Below, in pieces: positions 46,042 to 54,698 of a stretch of 64,000 bases of DNA. This stretch comes from an uncultured Aquimarina sp. (GTDB lineage: Bacteria; Bacteroidota; Bacteroidia; Flavobacteriales; Flavobacteriaceae). The translations under genes were made by a program, and so were the position numbers. Location: NCBI GenBank assembly GCA_947498765.1, contig CANMLG010000005.1:124001-188000 (forward strand). Reading direction: 5' to 3'. The notes beneath the pieces are model-generated. The model saw only the letters and a list, made by a program, of their open reading frames with translations, had not been told where the DNA came from and made no database searches. Numbering within the stretch: the stretch's first letter is position 1; the number at the start of each line of letters is the position of its first letter.

Positions 46042-46845
46042 TCATCGCTCATATACACTAACTATTCCAGATTTGTAATTAACAACATAAAGTTGCTCCT
46101 TACAAATCAACATATCGGTAGGTTTTCCAATAGCTTGTGTTATTTCTTGAATTAGCTCATTTTCAAGAGAAACTACAAATACGCGACTATTTTCAAAATC
46201 AGTAATAAACAGCTCCTTGTCTGCAACATAAATCCCCGTAGCAGCATTAATGCCTAAATTTTGTCCTAACACTTTTACGAAGTGACCTGATTTATCAAAT
46301 ACTTGTACACGGTGATTGTAGGCATCGGCGACAAAAATGAACTCTTTGGTTATATGCACATCTGTGGGATAATTGAATTTGCCTTCGGCGGTTCCTTTAC
46401 CGCCTATTTGTAACCAAGTAGTTCCATTAAAAAAATGTACCATATTAGTATAAAAATTAGCTATAGCCATTTCCTTTCCTAATGTAAAAACTCCTGCAGG
46501 AGCATCCAATTTAGGAATATCACTTAAAAACCCCTTCTTTCCTCCGGTATATGTCGAAATCGTATCTCTTCCATATTCTGGAATCAAAATTGTGTTTTCA
46601 GAAACCGCTATGTGCATAGGGCGATCAAAATCAGCAAGTTCTTTTTCTATTTTTCCATCTTCGTTAATTTGTACTAACCTATTATTATCTCCATCCGACA
46701 ACCACAATTGATCATTTAAAAATGCTAAGCCAATAGGACCTACATTATCTAATTTTATTTCCTTTTTTAACTGCCAATCTTTTTTTGTTTTTGAGCATCC
46801 TACAAAAACTATACTAAGCAAAAAATAACTTATAATTAACCTCAT
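46042..46845 (-). CDS. NHL-type six-bladed beta-propeller lipoprotein
   Basis: A 267-residue lipoprotein (lipobox VFVGC) with repeating propeller blades: GPIGLAFLNDQLWLSDGDNN, FNYPTDVHITKEFIFVADAY, NHRVQVFDKSGHFVK and ELFITDFENSRVFVV. NHL propellers bind ligands or proteins; no catalytic residues are apparent. It begins one base after the stop of the HMA gene and is surely cotranscribed with it. A role in the heavy-metal cluster is suggested by context only. Confidence 0.8.
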   Translation of the reverse strand: MRLIISYFLLSIVFVGCSKTKKDWQLKKEIKLDNVGPIGLAFLNDQLWLSDGDNNRLVQINEDGKIEKELADFDRPMHIAVSENTILIPEYGRDTISTYTGGKKGFLSDIPKLDAPAGVFTLGKEMAIANFYTNMVHFFNGTTWLQIGGKGTAEGKFNYPTDVHITKEFIFVADAYNHRVQVFDKSGHFVKVLGQNLGINAATGIYVADKELFITDFENSRVFVVSLENELIQEITQAIGKPTDMLICKEQLYVVNYKSGIVSVYER

Positions 46846-46846
46846 T

Positions 46847-47482
46847 CTAATGCGATTTTAAATTCGGGTTATTGTAATAACAACATACCGGCAAGGCTTC
46901 ATAAACCTCTTTTGGAGCTGTTATTTTCGCAGCATCATGCCCTGCTAAAGCTATACTTTTAGCTATTTTTTTAACTGAAATTTGTTGCCTATCGAAAGCT
47001 ACTTCAAGCATTTTTGTTTCTACATTCCAAAACGCTTTTTGAACACCTTTTGTAGACAAAGCGGCTGATTCAATACGTGCTTTACACATTTGACAATTCC
47101 CTTTAACATGAACCGTTTCTGTAATCAATTGATCACTATCGGTACTTGAGTTTACAGGAACCTCTAAGGTTTCCACGGCTCCATTTGAGCGTGTAATTTT
47201 TGCTGTTTTTGGTGTGTAACCCGCTTTTTTAACCTGATTAACCACAGCATCCATTGTTAATTGCTTTTCAGATGGATATTCAAATTTAAAATCCCCTGTC
47301 TGAATTTCAATTTGCACCTTTTTTATTCCCTTAAATTCTTTGAACTTTTTTTCTAATCCATAAGCACAAAACGGACAGCCTAGTCCATCTACTTGAATTT
47401 GAAATTCATCCATGTTTTTTTGAGCCATAGCTGTTATCACAACCAATAAGCTTACAAGTAAACTATTTATTATTTTTTTCAT
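46847..47482 (-). CDS. Exported double heavy-metal-associated (HMA) protein
   Basis: A 211-residue protein with a signal peptide (INSLLVSLLVVITAMAQ) and two HMA ferredoxin-like domains. The first has GLGCPFCAYGLEKKFKEFKG (CxxC), the second GNCQMCKARIESAALSTKGV (CxxC), and a third cysteine pair closes the protein (PVCCYYNN). Such proteins bind copper or other soft metals in the periplasm. It is in an operon with an outer-membrane protein upstream and a propeller lipoprotein downstream, near a HYC_CC_PP protein. Confidence 0.85.
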   Translation of the reverse strand: MKKIINSLLVSLLVVITAMAQKNMDEFQIQVDGLGCPFCAYGLEKKFKEFKGIKKVQIEIQTGDFKFEYPSEKQLTMDAVVNQVKKAGYTPKTAKITRSNGAVETLEVPVNSSTDSDQLITETVHVKGNCQMCKARIESAALSTKGVQKAFWNVETKMLEVAFDRQQISVKKIAKSIALAGHDAAKITAPKEVYEALPVCCYYNNPNLKSH

Positions 47483-47495
47483 AATTTCTAATTTT

Positions 47496-48260
47496 TTAAA
47501 ATGTGTAGCGTGTTCCTAAAAAAACACTAAACTCTAGTTTTCGTCCTTGAACAACATCATTAACCAATGGCATTTGAACTGCCGCTTCCCAAGTAATATT
47601 TTTTAATGCATACTGTACTCCTTGTGCATACAGTAGTTGGTACCAATCTCGGTCCAACAACCAACTATTGGTATATTCAAAATATAAGTTAAGCTGCTTA
47701 TTGGGGTACTGCGGTTTTAAAAGAGGCAATCCAAAACCCAATTTCATTCGGAGTTCATCCAAATCGGCATTAGGCGACCAGTTATATCCCAATTCACTCG
47801 AAATCCCATATTTTAAAGTTTCATAACCTGCTACTAAACCATAATAACCTTGATACTCTTTGGTGCTTTGTCCAATTAAATCAATACGCTTACCTGTAGG
47901 TAAGCTTTGCAAAGTTTTGGCAACCATTCTAAAGGTTTTACCTGTTTGATCTTTCCTAAAAAACTGATATTTACCTTGCAAAATGATATCTGCCAATGCA
48001 GTTTCCTTAGACAATCCTTCCAAATCATAAGTTACTAAAGGAATATGCAGCGCCACCAATGAGTTTGAGGTAGGCAAATAATGCATCATTACAGGCACAT
48101 AAGTGCTTGTCCCACGCTCCGTGGTTCTAATCTCGGTCAATGTTTTTATGGTAAAACTTTTTCCTCCGAGCATAATTGGTTTGTCTGCCGTTATAGGTGG
48201 TCCTTGTGCAAAAGCTGTTCTTACCAGCATTAACACAAAAGTTATTAAATATATTTTCAT
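47496..48260 (-). CDS. Outer-membrane beta-barrel protein in metal cluster
   Basis: A 254-residue protein with a signal peptide ending AFAQG and the beta-strand-rich pattern of an outer-membrane porin-like protein (STYVPVMMHYLPTSNSLVAL, LDELRMKLGFGLPLLKPQYP, NKQLNLYFEYTNSWLLD), ending in an aromatic strand EFSVFLGTRYTF as barrel proteins do. It lies 13 bases upstream of the HMA gene in the same direction, so the two share a transcript. No specific family recognised; a metal-related role rests on context. Confidence 0.65.
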   Translation of the reverse strand: MKIYLITFVLMLVRTAFAQGPPITADKPIMLGGKSFTIKTLTEIRTTERGTSTYVPVMMHYLPTSNSLVALHIPLVTYDLEGLSKETALADIILQGKYQFFRKDQTGKTFRMVAKTLQSLPTGKRIDLIGQSTKEYQGYYGLVAGYETLKYGISSELGYNWSPNADLDELRMKLGFGLPLLKPQYPNKQLNLYFEYTNSWLLDRDWYQLLYAQGVQYALKNITWEAAVQMPLVNDVVQGRKLEFSVFLGTRYTF

Positions 48261-48610
48261 TTATTTTAATCATTTAAATATCTACAATAGCTCAAAATGA
48301 CAACTATTAAAACCTAGTTTTTTTTAGTGATCACCTACTTTAATACCATGAACTACTGGATATATATTCTTATTTTAAGAAGGTTTCAGTGGGTTTTGTT
48401 TTTATATTCTCCTTAACGGAAGAAGAAAAACAACTCCTTAAACTCGGATTACACAATAGAATTTTGTTATAAGTATTGAATATTCAATAAGATCAAATGC
48501 TTTCTTAATTTTAACATAGTACCACTATGCCTAATTAAAAAAGTATACTAAATTCAGAGATTTCGATACGGAATAGATTTTCTATTGTATATGCTGGTTG
48601 AAACAACAAA
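48261..48610. other. Intergenic region downstream of HYC_CC_PP gene
   Basis: 350 bases with no supported gene. A plus-strand open stretch without a start codon (includes TEEEKQLLKLGLHNRILL before a stop near 48472) is visible but cannot be identified. Confidence 0.35.
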
Positions 48611-49033
48611 TCAAATACGAAATACTTGAAAAAGCACGCTCCTATCCCGAAGAAGTATGGGAGGAGAATAATGCAAATAAGGTATATTATTGCTAGTTAA
48701 AGCATATTTAAAGTCATTATTAGTTGTAAAAAAATTAGTATAACATACTAATTTTTCAATATCAAAATCTGTAGTATTCTTTTTTTGAAGTAACTCGTTC
48801 TGAGCTTTTTTTTCAATATGTTTATTACTACAACATGATTTTTTTGATACGCTGGCGACCTTTTTAATAGCCTTTGAAGCTATTGCTGATGAACAAGTTT
48901 TAACAGTTTCGGTAAAACTATAAGCTATTAATTGTTCGCCACAAAAATGCGTAGTTAAGCTAAGCGAACTTGTCGCCAACAATACTAGCGAGGCTAGTAA
49001 TAATGTACTTATTTTTTGAAAAACTTTTTTCAT
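48611..49033 (-). CDS. HYC_CC_PP family protein
   Basis: A 140-residue exported protein with a signal peptide (LLLASLVLLATSSLSL). The family-defining features are HFC (TTHFCGEQLIAYSF), a CC pair (KKSCCSNKHIEKK) and a C-terminal PP (YSPPILLRD). These small Bacteroidota proteins usually sit next to copper/heavy-metal genes, as here. The histidine and cysteines suggest metal binding. It lies 350 bases upstream of the outer-membrane gene in the same direction. A -7-like TATTTTTG lies close upstream on the minus strand. Confidence 0.75.
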   Translation of the reverse strand: MKKVFQKISTLLLASLVLLATSSLSLTTHFCGEQLIAYSFTETVKTCSSAIASKAIKKVASVSKKSCCSNKHIEKKAQNELLQKKNTTDFDIEKLVCYTNFFTTNNDFKYALTSNNIPYLHYSPPILLRDRSVLFQVFRI

Positions 49034-49190
49034 TACATTACAAAAATACGAAAAACAACATTCTTTAGTACTTTGTTTCCCATTTAATATATTTTTCCCT
49101 GTAAACTACATAAATAACGCTAAAAATTTGTTCTCATTACATTTTTATAAAATTGACAAATACAATTTCTAATTTTTTAGTTGGTTTGTT

Positions 49191-49198
49191 TAAATTTG
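49191..49198 (+). promoter_or_regulatory. -7 promoter element for structured RNA and serS
   Basis: TAAATTTG matches TAnnTTTG. Transcription would start about 5-8 bases downstream, just at the 5' edge of the folded RNA (49205). A clear TTG at -33 is not seen. Confidence 0.55.
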
Positions 49199-49204
49199 CT
49201 CCAC

Positions 49205-49318
49205 ATTGCGTAAGGGGTTGTAGCGGCATCCTTTTTTAAGTTGTTTTATGAAACCTAGTGAAATAAACAGCTGAAAAAAGATATAGCAGAAAACCCGACC
49301 CGATAGGGATACGCCCAA
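49205..49318 (+). ncRNA. Structured RNA upstream of serS (possible leader element or small RNA)
   Basis: This 114-base stretch folds into nested helices. Outer stem: GCGTA (49208-49212) with TACGC (49310-49314). Second: GGGTT (49215-49219) with AACCC (49292-49296). A long hairpin: 49228-49246 with 49265-49282 (ATC, TTTTTT and AGTTGTTT pair with AAACAGCT, AAAAAA and GAT, with a bulged C and one mismatch). A short hairpin CCC-GATA-GGG lies at 49299-49308. Conserved-looking GC-rich blocks stand out from the AT-rich surroundings. It ends 13 bases before the serS start. No Rfam family can be assigned by eye. Confidence 0.6.
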
Positions 49319-49331
49319 ATAACAAAACAGC

Positions 49332-50603
49332 ATGTTACAAGTAGCATTAATTAAAGATAATTTTGAAGGCTATATTAAAGCCCTTCAAAAACGAAATATA
49401 GACGCTAAACCATTACTTGAAAAGGTACTATTATTAGACGAAAACCGAAGAGGTACACAAGCTAGTATGGACGAAAAATTGGCTGATTCCAATAAACTTT
49501 CGAAAGAAATCGGCATGCTATTTAAAAGTGGCGAACACCAAAAAGCCAACATTTTAAAGGAAAAAACGGGACAATTAAAAGAAGCTACCAAATCACTAGG
49601 TGAGCAACTAAATAACATCCAAGAGGAATTAAATAGTTTATTATATACTATTCCGAATATTCCTAATGAATTGGTTCCTGCCGGTAATACCGACGAAGAC
49701 AATGAAGAGGTGTTTGCCGAAGGTGAGGTTCCTAAATTACATGATGCTGCCTTACCGCACTGGGAATTAGCTAAAAAATATGACCTTATTGACTTTGAAT
49801 TGGGAGTTAAAATTAGTGGTGCAGGTTTCCCTGTCTATAAAGGTAAAGGAGCCAGATTACAACGGGCTTTAATTAACTATTTTTTAGATAAAAATACGGC
49901 TGCGGGCTATAAAGAAGTACAAGTCCCACACTTGGTTAATGAAGCCAGTGGATACGGTACTGGGCAATTACCAGATAAAGAAGGTCAAATGTACCATGTA
50001 ACAGGTGATGACCTTTACTTGATACCTACTGCCGAGGTTCCTATTACAAACATGTTTCGCGATGAATTAGTTAAAGAAGCAGATTTACCAATTACCTATA
50101 CAGGGTACACGCCATGTTTTAGAAGAGAAGCAGGATCCTACGGTGCCCATGTACGTGGTTTAAACCGCTTACATCAATTTGACAAAGTAGAAATTGTACG
50201 TGTTGAAAAACCTGAAAATTCATATGCTGCTTTGGATGGTATGGTGGAACACATTAAAGATATTTTACGTGAACTTAAATTACCGTACCGCCTTTTACGT
50301 TTGTGTGGTGGCGATTTAGGTTTTACGGCTGCGATTACTTATGATTTTGAATTGTTTTCAACCGCTCAGGATCGTTGGTTAGAAATTAGCTCTGCTTCAA
50401 ACTTTGAAACTTTTCAAGCCAATCGTTTAAAATTACGTTTTAAAGATACCGATGGAAAAAACAAATTAGCCCATACTCTCAATGGAAGCTCATTAGCTTT
50501 ACCCAGAGTTTTGGCCGGTATTTTAGAAAATTACCAAACCGAAGATGGCATTAAAATACCTGAAGTTTTAGTTCCTTATTGTGGTTTCGATATAATTAAT
50601 TAA
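49332..50603 (+). CDS. serS: Serine--tRNA ligase
   Basis: SerRS charges tRNA-Ser and is a class II synthetase. The 423-residue protein has an N-terminal long antiparallel coiled-coil arm (residues about 30-105), the motif 2 region CFRREAGSYGAHVRGLNRLH, the serine site GTGQLPDKEGQMY, and motif 3 LNGSSLALPRVLAGILE. Length and start (MLQVALIKDNFEGYIKALQ) are typical. The gene is preceded by a folded RNA that ends 13 bases before the ATG, so regulation at the leader is possible. Confidence 0.97.
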   Translation: MLQVALIKDNFEGYIKALQKRNIDAKPLLEKVLLLDENRRGTQASMDEKLADSNKLSKEIGMLFKSGEHQKANILKEKTGQLKEATKSLGEQLNNIQEELNSLLYTIPNIPNELVPAGNTDEDNEEVFAEGEVPKLHDAALPHWELAKKYDLIDFELGVKISGAGFPVYKGKGARLQRALINYFLDKNTAAGYKEVQVPHLVNEASGYGTGQLPDKEGQMYHVTGDDLYLIPTAEVPITNMFRDELVKEADLPITYTGYTPCFRREAGSYGAHVRGLNRLHQFDKVEIVRVEKPENSYAALDGMVEHIKDILRELKLPYRLLRLCGGDLGFTAAITYDFELFSTAQDRWLEISSASNFETFQANRLKLRFKDTDGKNKLAHTLNGSSLALPRVLAGILENYQTEDGIKIPEVLVPYCGFDIIN

Positions 50604-50656
50604 TGATTGATTTGATATTCGTATAAAAAACGTACGCATTTTGCTATCTTAGCTTT

Positions 50657-52444
50657 ATGCGTATTTTTTTTGCTTTAATTTTCTTTTTTGGAATGTACTT
50701 GGGCTATACCCAAAACATTCAAATTGCTCGTAATTATTATGAACAAGGCGAGTTTGAAAAGGCCTTATCTAGTTACGAAATTATCCAGAAACGAAATCCT
50801 TCAAACTCTCAAGCTATCATTGGGTTAGCCAAATGCTATCGCCAATTAAATCGTTCCAATGATGCTATTGATCTTTTAAACAGTAGCCACCTAAATAATC
50901 CCTCGCAATTAATTTACTTGGTAGAATTAAGTGTTACCTACAACCTAAATAATCAAAAGGAAAAAACAAAAGAAACCTTTGATAAAATAATTACACTACT
51001 CAAAGAAAACCCAAGGAGTGGTAGTTATATTGGTAATGCTTTACAACAATATAATTTATTAAAACCTGCCATTGCATGCTACAAAATTGCCATGGAGCAA
51101 AATACCAACTTTGTATACGATTTGGAAATTGGACGCATGTATGGTGAATTAGGTGATTTTAATAATATGTTTTCAAGTTATCTAGACTATATGCTAAAAA
51201 AACCTAACTACATTGGTTTAATTAAGCGTAGGATGGACGAGTTTATTACTGAAGATCCCGAAAATGATACTAATATTATTTTCAAAAAGACATTGCTTAA
51301 AAAAAACCAAATTGAACCAAACATATTATATAACGAACTATTAAGTTGGCTATTTGTACAACAAAAACAATTTAGAAAAGCCTTTTTACAAGAAAAAGCT
51401 ATTTACAAAAAAACCGACGATGGTATACCTCAACTAATCAATTTAGCTTTTACTACTCGAAAGGAAAAAGCGTATGACATTTCAAATGAAATTTTAAATT
51501 TTGTTATTGAAAATACCGAAATTGAATCCTTTAAAGTAAATGCACATAGGGAATTAATGCAAATTAGAACCGAAACCAGCTCCCCTATTAATTACCCTGC
51601 CATTAATAAAAAATACCTAGCACTAATTGAGTTATACGGAAATGGGAGATACAACATGGGAATATTGCTTGATTATGCTCGTTTTTTAGGTTTTAAACAG
51701 GATAAAAAAACAGAAGCCATCAGCTTTTTAAAAAAACTACTCAAAAGAAGTTTACCTAATATACAAAAAGCTAAAACTGAAATTTTATTAGCAGATATAT
51801 TAGTCCTAAATAACAAGTTCAACCAAGCCTTAGTGCATTATACAAAAGCTGAAAAAAGAGTTAAAGGCGATCAACTTGCACAAGAAGCCCGTTTTAAAAT
51901 AGCTAAGGCCAGCTATTATAAAGGGGATTTTGACTGGGCAAAAACCCAACTTAATGTATTAAAATCATCCACTACACAACTTATTGCTAATGATGCCATG
52001 CAATTATCACTTGCCATTGAAGACAACACTAAAGAAGACGATTCCATATCTATTGCTGCCTTAAAACTATATGCTAAAGGAGAATTATTTACTTTTCAAG
52101 AACAAAATCAAAAAGCTATTAATGCCTATCAACAAATTTTAACTAATCATAAAGGTAATGAAATTGAAGACGATGCTCTTTTTAAACAAGCTAATTTATT
52201 ATTGTTAGAAAACAAAACAGATAATGCCATTGCTAATTTTGAAAAAATTATTCAATTTTTCCCTAACAGTTTATTAATTGACGACACCTATTTTATTTTA
52301 GGAAACCTGTATGCCTCCTTAGATAAAATTCCTGAAGCTAAAAGCTCATTTGAAAAAATCATTTTTGAACATGCTGATAGCATTTATTATGTAGATGCTC
52401 GAAAAAAATACCGTAAATTAAGAGGAGATGACATTATAAATTAA
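50657..52444 (+). CDS. Secreted tetratricopeptide-repeat protein
   Basis: A 595-residue protein with a signal peptide (FFALIFFFGMYLGYTQ) and TPR-type helix pairs along its length: IARNYYEQGEFEKALSSYEI at the start, NQAL VHYTKAEKRVKGDQLA in the middle and DDTYFILGNLYASLDKIPEA near the end. TPR domains act as scaffolds; the exported form suggests an envelope complex. No catalytic motif. Follows serS by 53 bases and may share its transcript. Confidence 0.8.
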   Translation: MRIFFALIFFFGMYLGYTQNIQIARNYYEQGEFEKALSSYEIIQKRNPSNSQAIIGLAKCYRQLNRSNDAIDLLNSSHLNNPSQLIYLVELSVTYNLNNQKEKTKETFDKIITLLKENPRSGSYIGNALQQYNLLKPAIACYKIAMEQNTNFVYDLEIGRMYGELGDFNNMFSSYLDYMLKKPNYIGLIKRRMDEFITEDPENDTNIIFKKTLLKKNQIEPNILYNELLSWLFVQQKQFRKAFLQEKAIYKKTDDGIPQLINLAFTTRKEKAYDISNEILNFVIENTEIESFKVNAHRELMQIRTETSSPINYPAINKKYLALIELYGNGRYNMGILLDYARFLGFKQDKKTEAISFLKKLLKRSLPNIQKAKTEILLADILVLNNKFNQALVHYTKAEKRVKGDQLAQEARFKIAKASYYKGDFDWAKTQLNVLKSSTTQLIANDAMQLSLAIEDNTKEDDSISIAALKLYAKGELFTFQEQNQKAINAYQQILTNHKGNEIEDDALFKQANLLLLENKTDNAIANFEKIIQFFPNSLLIDDTYFILGNLYASLDKIPEAKSSFEKIIFEHADSIYYVDARKKYRKLRGDDIIN

Positions 52445-52504
52445 TTTTTATCGGTTATTTCTCTTATAATACTAAGCTTACAATAGCCTTTATGCAGAAT
52501 TAAT

Positions 52505-53233
52505 ATGCTAAACACCTTAAAAAAAACACGCTTTATAATTCTTTTACTAGGGCTATTTTTTTTGGTAACATACTGTAAAAAACAAAAAAATCCTCCCCAA
52601 AAAGCACCACAAAACGAAACACCACAAAACGAAACAAAGTCTCCCTTAATTAATAAGTCAATTGCTAGCAATAATTTAACGTTACTAGATAAAGCCACCG
52701 GCGATTTAAACAACGATAAAATACCTGAAAAAGTGATGATTTATGATAATGGCAATTCAACTGATTTTGGAACAGAAAGAGAAATTCATATTTTAAAAAA
52801 AGTGAATACTAAATGGATACTTTGGAAAAAATCAATTGGTCCCATACTACCTAGTAAACATGGAGGAATGATGGGGGACCCATTTGAACGTATTTCAATA
52901 GAAAAAAACTGTATTGTAATTTATCATTCTGGCGGAAGCCGACAAAAGTGGAGCTATACACATAGGTACCGTTATCAAAATAATACCTGGCAATTAATTG
53001 GTGCTACTACTCAATTTGGCATTCCTTGTGATTATTTTGAAACTTCGACCTATAACCCTTCTACTGGAAACATTGATTATAAAATTGAACTAGAAAATTG
53101 CGAAAAAGAAAGTACTAAAATTGAAGAAAAGAAACTATTTAAAAAATTAGAAATACTGCCTTTAATGGATGGTTTTTACCCTGGAAATAATGAATTAAAA
53201 TTTTCTAATAGCAAGGTTACTATTTTTTACTAA
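52505..53233 (+). CDS. Lipoprotein of unknown function
   Basis: A 242-residue protein with a signal peptide and lipobox FLVTYC, then a tether with two copies of PQNET (APQNETPQNETKSP). The mature domain includes LLDKATGDLNNDKIPEKVMI, a short FG-GAP-like calcium-style DLNNDKIPE segment, followed by strands (WILWKKSIGPILP, CIVIYHSGGSRQKWSY). Function unknown. It converges on the Omp85-like gene with 11 bases between stops. Confidence 0.65.
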   Translation: MLNTLKKTRFIILLLGLFFLVTYCKKQKNPPQKAPQNETPQNETKSPLINKSIASNNLTLLDKATGDLNNDKIPEKVMIYDNGNSTDFGTEREIHILKKVNTKWILWKKSIGPILPSKHGGMMGDPFERISIEKNCIVIYHSGGSRQKWSYTHRYRYQNNTWQLIGATTQFGIPCDYFETSTYNPSTGNIDYKIELENCEKESTKIEEKKLFKKLEILPLMDGFYPGNNELKFSNSKVTIFY

Positions 53234-53244
53234 TAAAGAAGCCT

Positions 53245-54510
53245 TTAAAAATATTGTCCAATTCCAAAAACAAAACCGTTAGTAGCATCCTTGGACACTC
53301 CGTAACCATAATCGATTCTAAAAGTGGCATTAAATATTTTTTTATGAATAAATCGGATTCCAGCTCCAGGATAAATTCTAAAATTATCAGAATTGGTAAA
53401 ATCACTAAAATCACCTTTCGGGTTTCGCCAGCTACCTGCATCTAAAAACACATTACTTTGCAAAACAAACCAATCTTTTTCATACAAGGTATACCTGTAT
53501 TCTGTATTTAATACAATAACTCCAGTTCCCCTATCAATAGTATTACCAACACCACGTACATTTATATTATTATCTACTGCAAAGGGTGCAAATGGCGAAT
53601 CATCATTGGTAGCTAAGCCCATACGCAACCTAGATGCCCAATTTCCTTTACGACTTACTCTTCGAAAATAAAAAAAATCGTTCCAACCAATTATAAAACT
53701 AGGCAGTACTCCATCGGTACTTTGAACATATTGAAAGTTAAGCAAACTTTTAAACCCAGACACAAATTGAAAATCGAATGTTAAATTATCATACTCATAA
53801 ATAAGCTTGTACAATAACTTATCTACATTAAAATCTGTTGGCACATCGGGGGCTGTTACACCACTTCTATACAAATAATCTTCATTAAAATAATTTACAC
53901 CAACCTCAACACGATTGAAAAAATCAAATTGATATAAACCTAAAATTTCATATGACGTATTGTTGTATTTATATTGTGCCGTGCCATTATCTAAAAAAAC
54001 AGGCTCTTGCGTTGTTAAATTACTATAATTTAACGCCAAACCTAATTGATTACTGAATAAAAATGGAGCCCTAAAACTAGCTCCATATGAATTATAAATA
54101 TCTCGTTGATACCAACCGCCTGCTGTAATATTTTTTCCAAATAAATTGAATTCAAATAAACTTACTCTAAAAGCAAATTCATCTTCATCGGTAGTATACA
54201 CATTAGCTCCCGGAATCAATGTAAAATTTTCTGTTATCGTAAAAAATACATTATAGCCTTTATCACTTTTTTCGATTTTATACTGTACATCTGCTACTGC
54301 AGGTATGCGTATTAATCTTTTTTTATCCTGTTCTATCTGTGTTTTATCAAACTCTCTATTAACTTTGGTTCTAATCACTTTCAACAAAGCTGAAGTCTTA
54401 GTTTTTTTATTTCCTATAAAATCAATTCCCGTTACTAAATCTGTTTGCGCGTGTAATAAAAAACAAAATAACAATGCAAGTATATTAGTTACTCTTTTTT
54501 TTAAATACAT
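53245..54510 (-). CDS. Omp85/BamA-superfamily outer-membrane protein with one POTRA domain
   Basis: A 421-residue protein. Start chosen at 54510, giving signal peptide YLKKRVTNILALLFCFLLHA; an upstream ATG at 54543 adds eleven residues. One POTRA-like domain follows (TGIDFIGNKKTKTSALLKVI), then a barrel with repeating amphipathic strands (NQLGLALNYSNLTTQEPVFL, RGVGNTIDRGTGVIVLNTEY, FRIDYGYGVSK) and a C-terminal aromatic strand (FVFGIGQYF). BamA and TamA have several POTRA domains; one only suggests a shorter Bacteroidota member. Presumed role: assembly or translocation of outer-membrane or surface proteins. Confidence 0.8.
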   Translation of the reverse strand: MYLKKRVTNILALLFCFLLHAQTDLVTGIDFIGNKKTKTSALLKVIRTKVNREFDKTQIEQDKKRLIRIPAVADVQYKIEKSDKGYNVFFTITENFTLIPGANVYTTDEDEFAFRVSLFEFNLFGKNITAGGWYQRDIYNSYGASFRAPFLFSNQLGLALNYSNLTTQEPVFLDNGTAQYKYNNTSYEILGLYQFDFFNRVEVGVNYFNEDYLYRSGVTAPDVPTDFNVDKLLYKLIYEYDNLTFDFQFVSGFKSLLNFQYVQSTDGVLPSFIIGWNDFFYFRRVSRKGNWASRLRMGLATNDDSPFAPFAVDNNINVRGVGNTIDRGTGVIVLNTEYRYTLYEKDWFVLQSNVFLDAGSWRNPKGDFSDFTNSDNFRIYPGAGIRFIHKKIFNATFRIDYGYGVSKDATNGFVFGIGQYF

Positions 54511-54628
54511 AATTTTATGGCTTTTATAAATAAAGTGCTTCAATTTTTTTGAAGAGTTACGTATTTTTTAACTGCATCTGTTATTAAAATACGAAGAAAA
54601 CACAACTTTCTTTACATGGGAGTCACAC

Positions 54629-54671
54629 AAAAGCCATTTTACTTACATAAAATGCAAAACAAAATGGCTTT
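54629..54671 (-). terminator. Terminator after outer-membrane protein gene
   Basis: On the minus strand AAAGCCATTTT pairs with AAAATGGCTTT around a 20-base loop, followed by TT and GTG; it ends the DUF547/barrel transcript before the Omp85 gene. Confidence 0.6.
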
Positions 54672-54698
54672 ATAACTAAACTTAAAATCTATTCTTTT

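Noticed and set aside
48340-48475. Plus-strand open stretch containing TEEEKQLLKLGLHNRILL
   Set aside because: No start codon, bounded by stops, no recognisable family.
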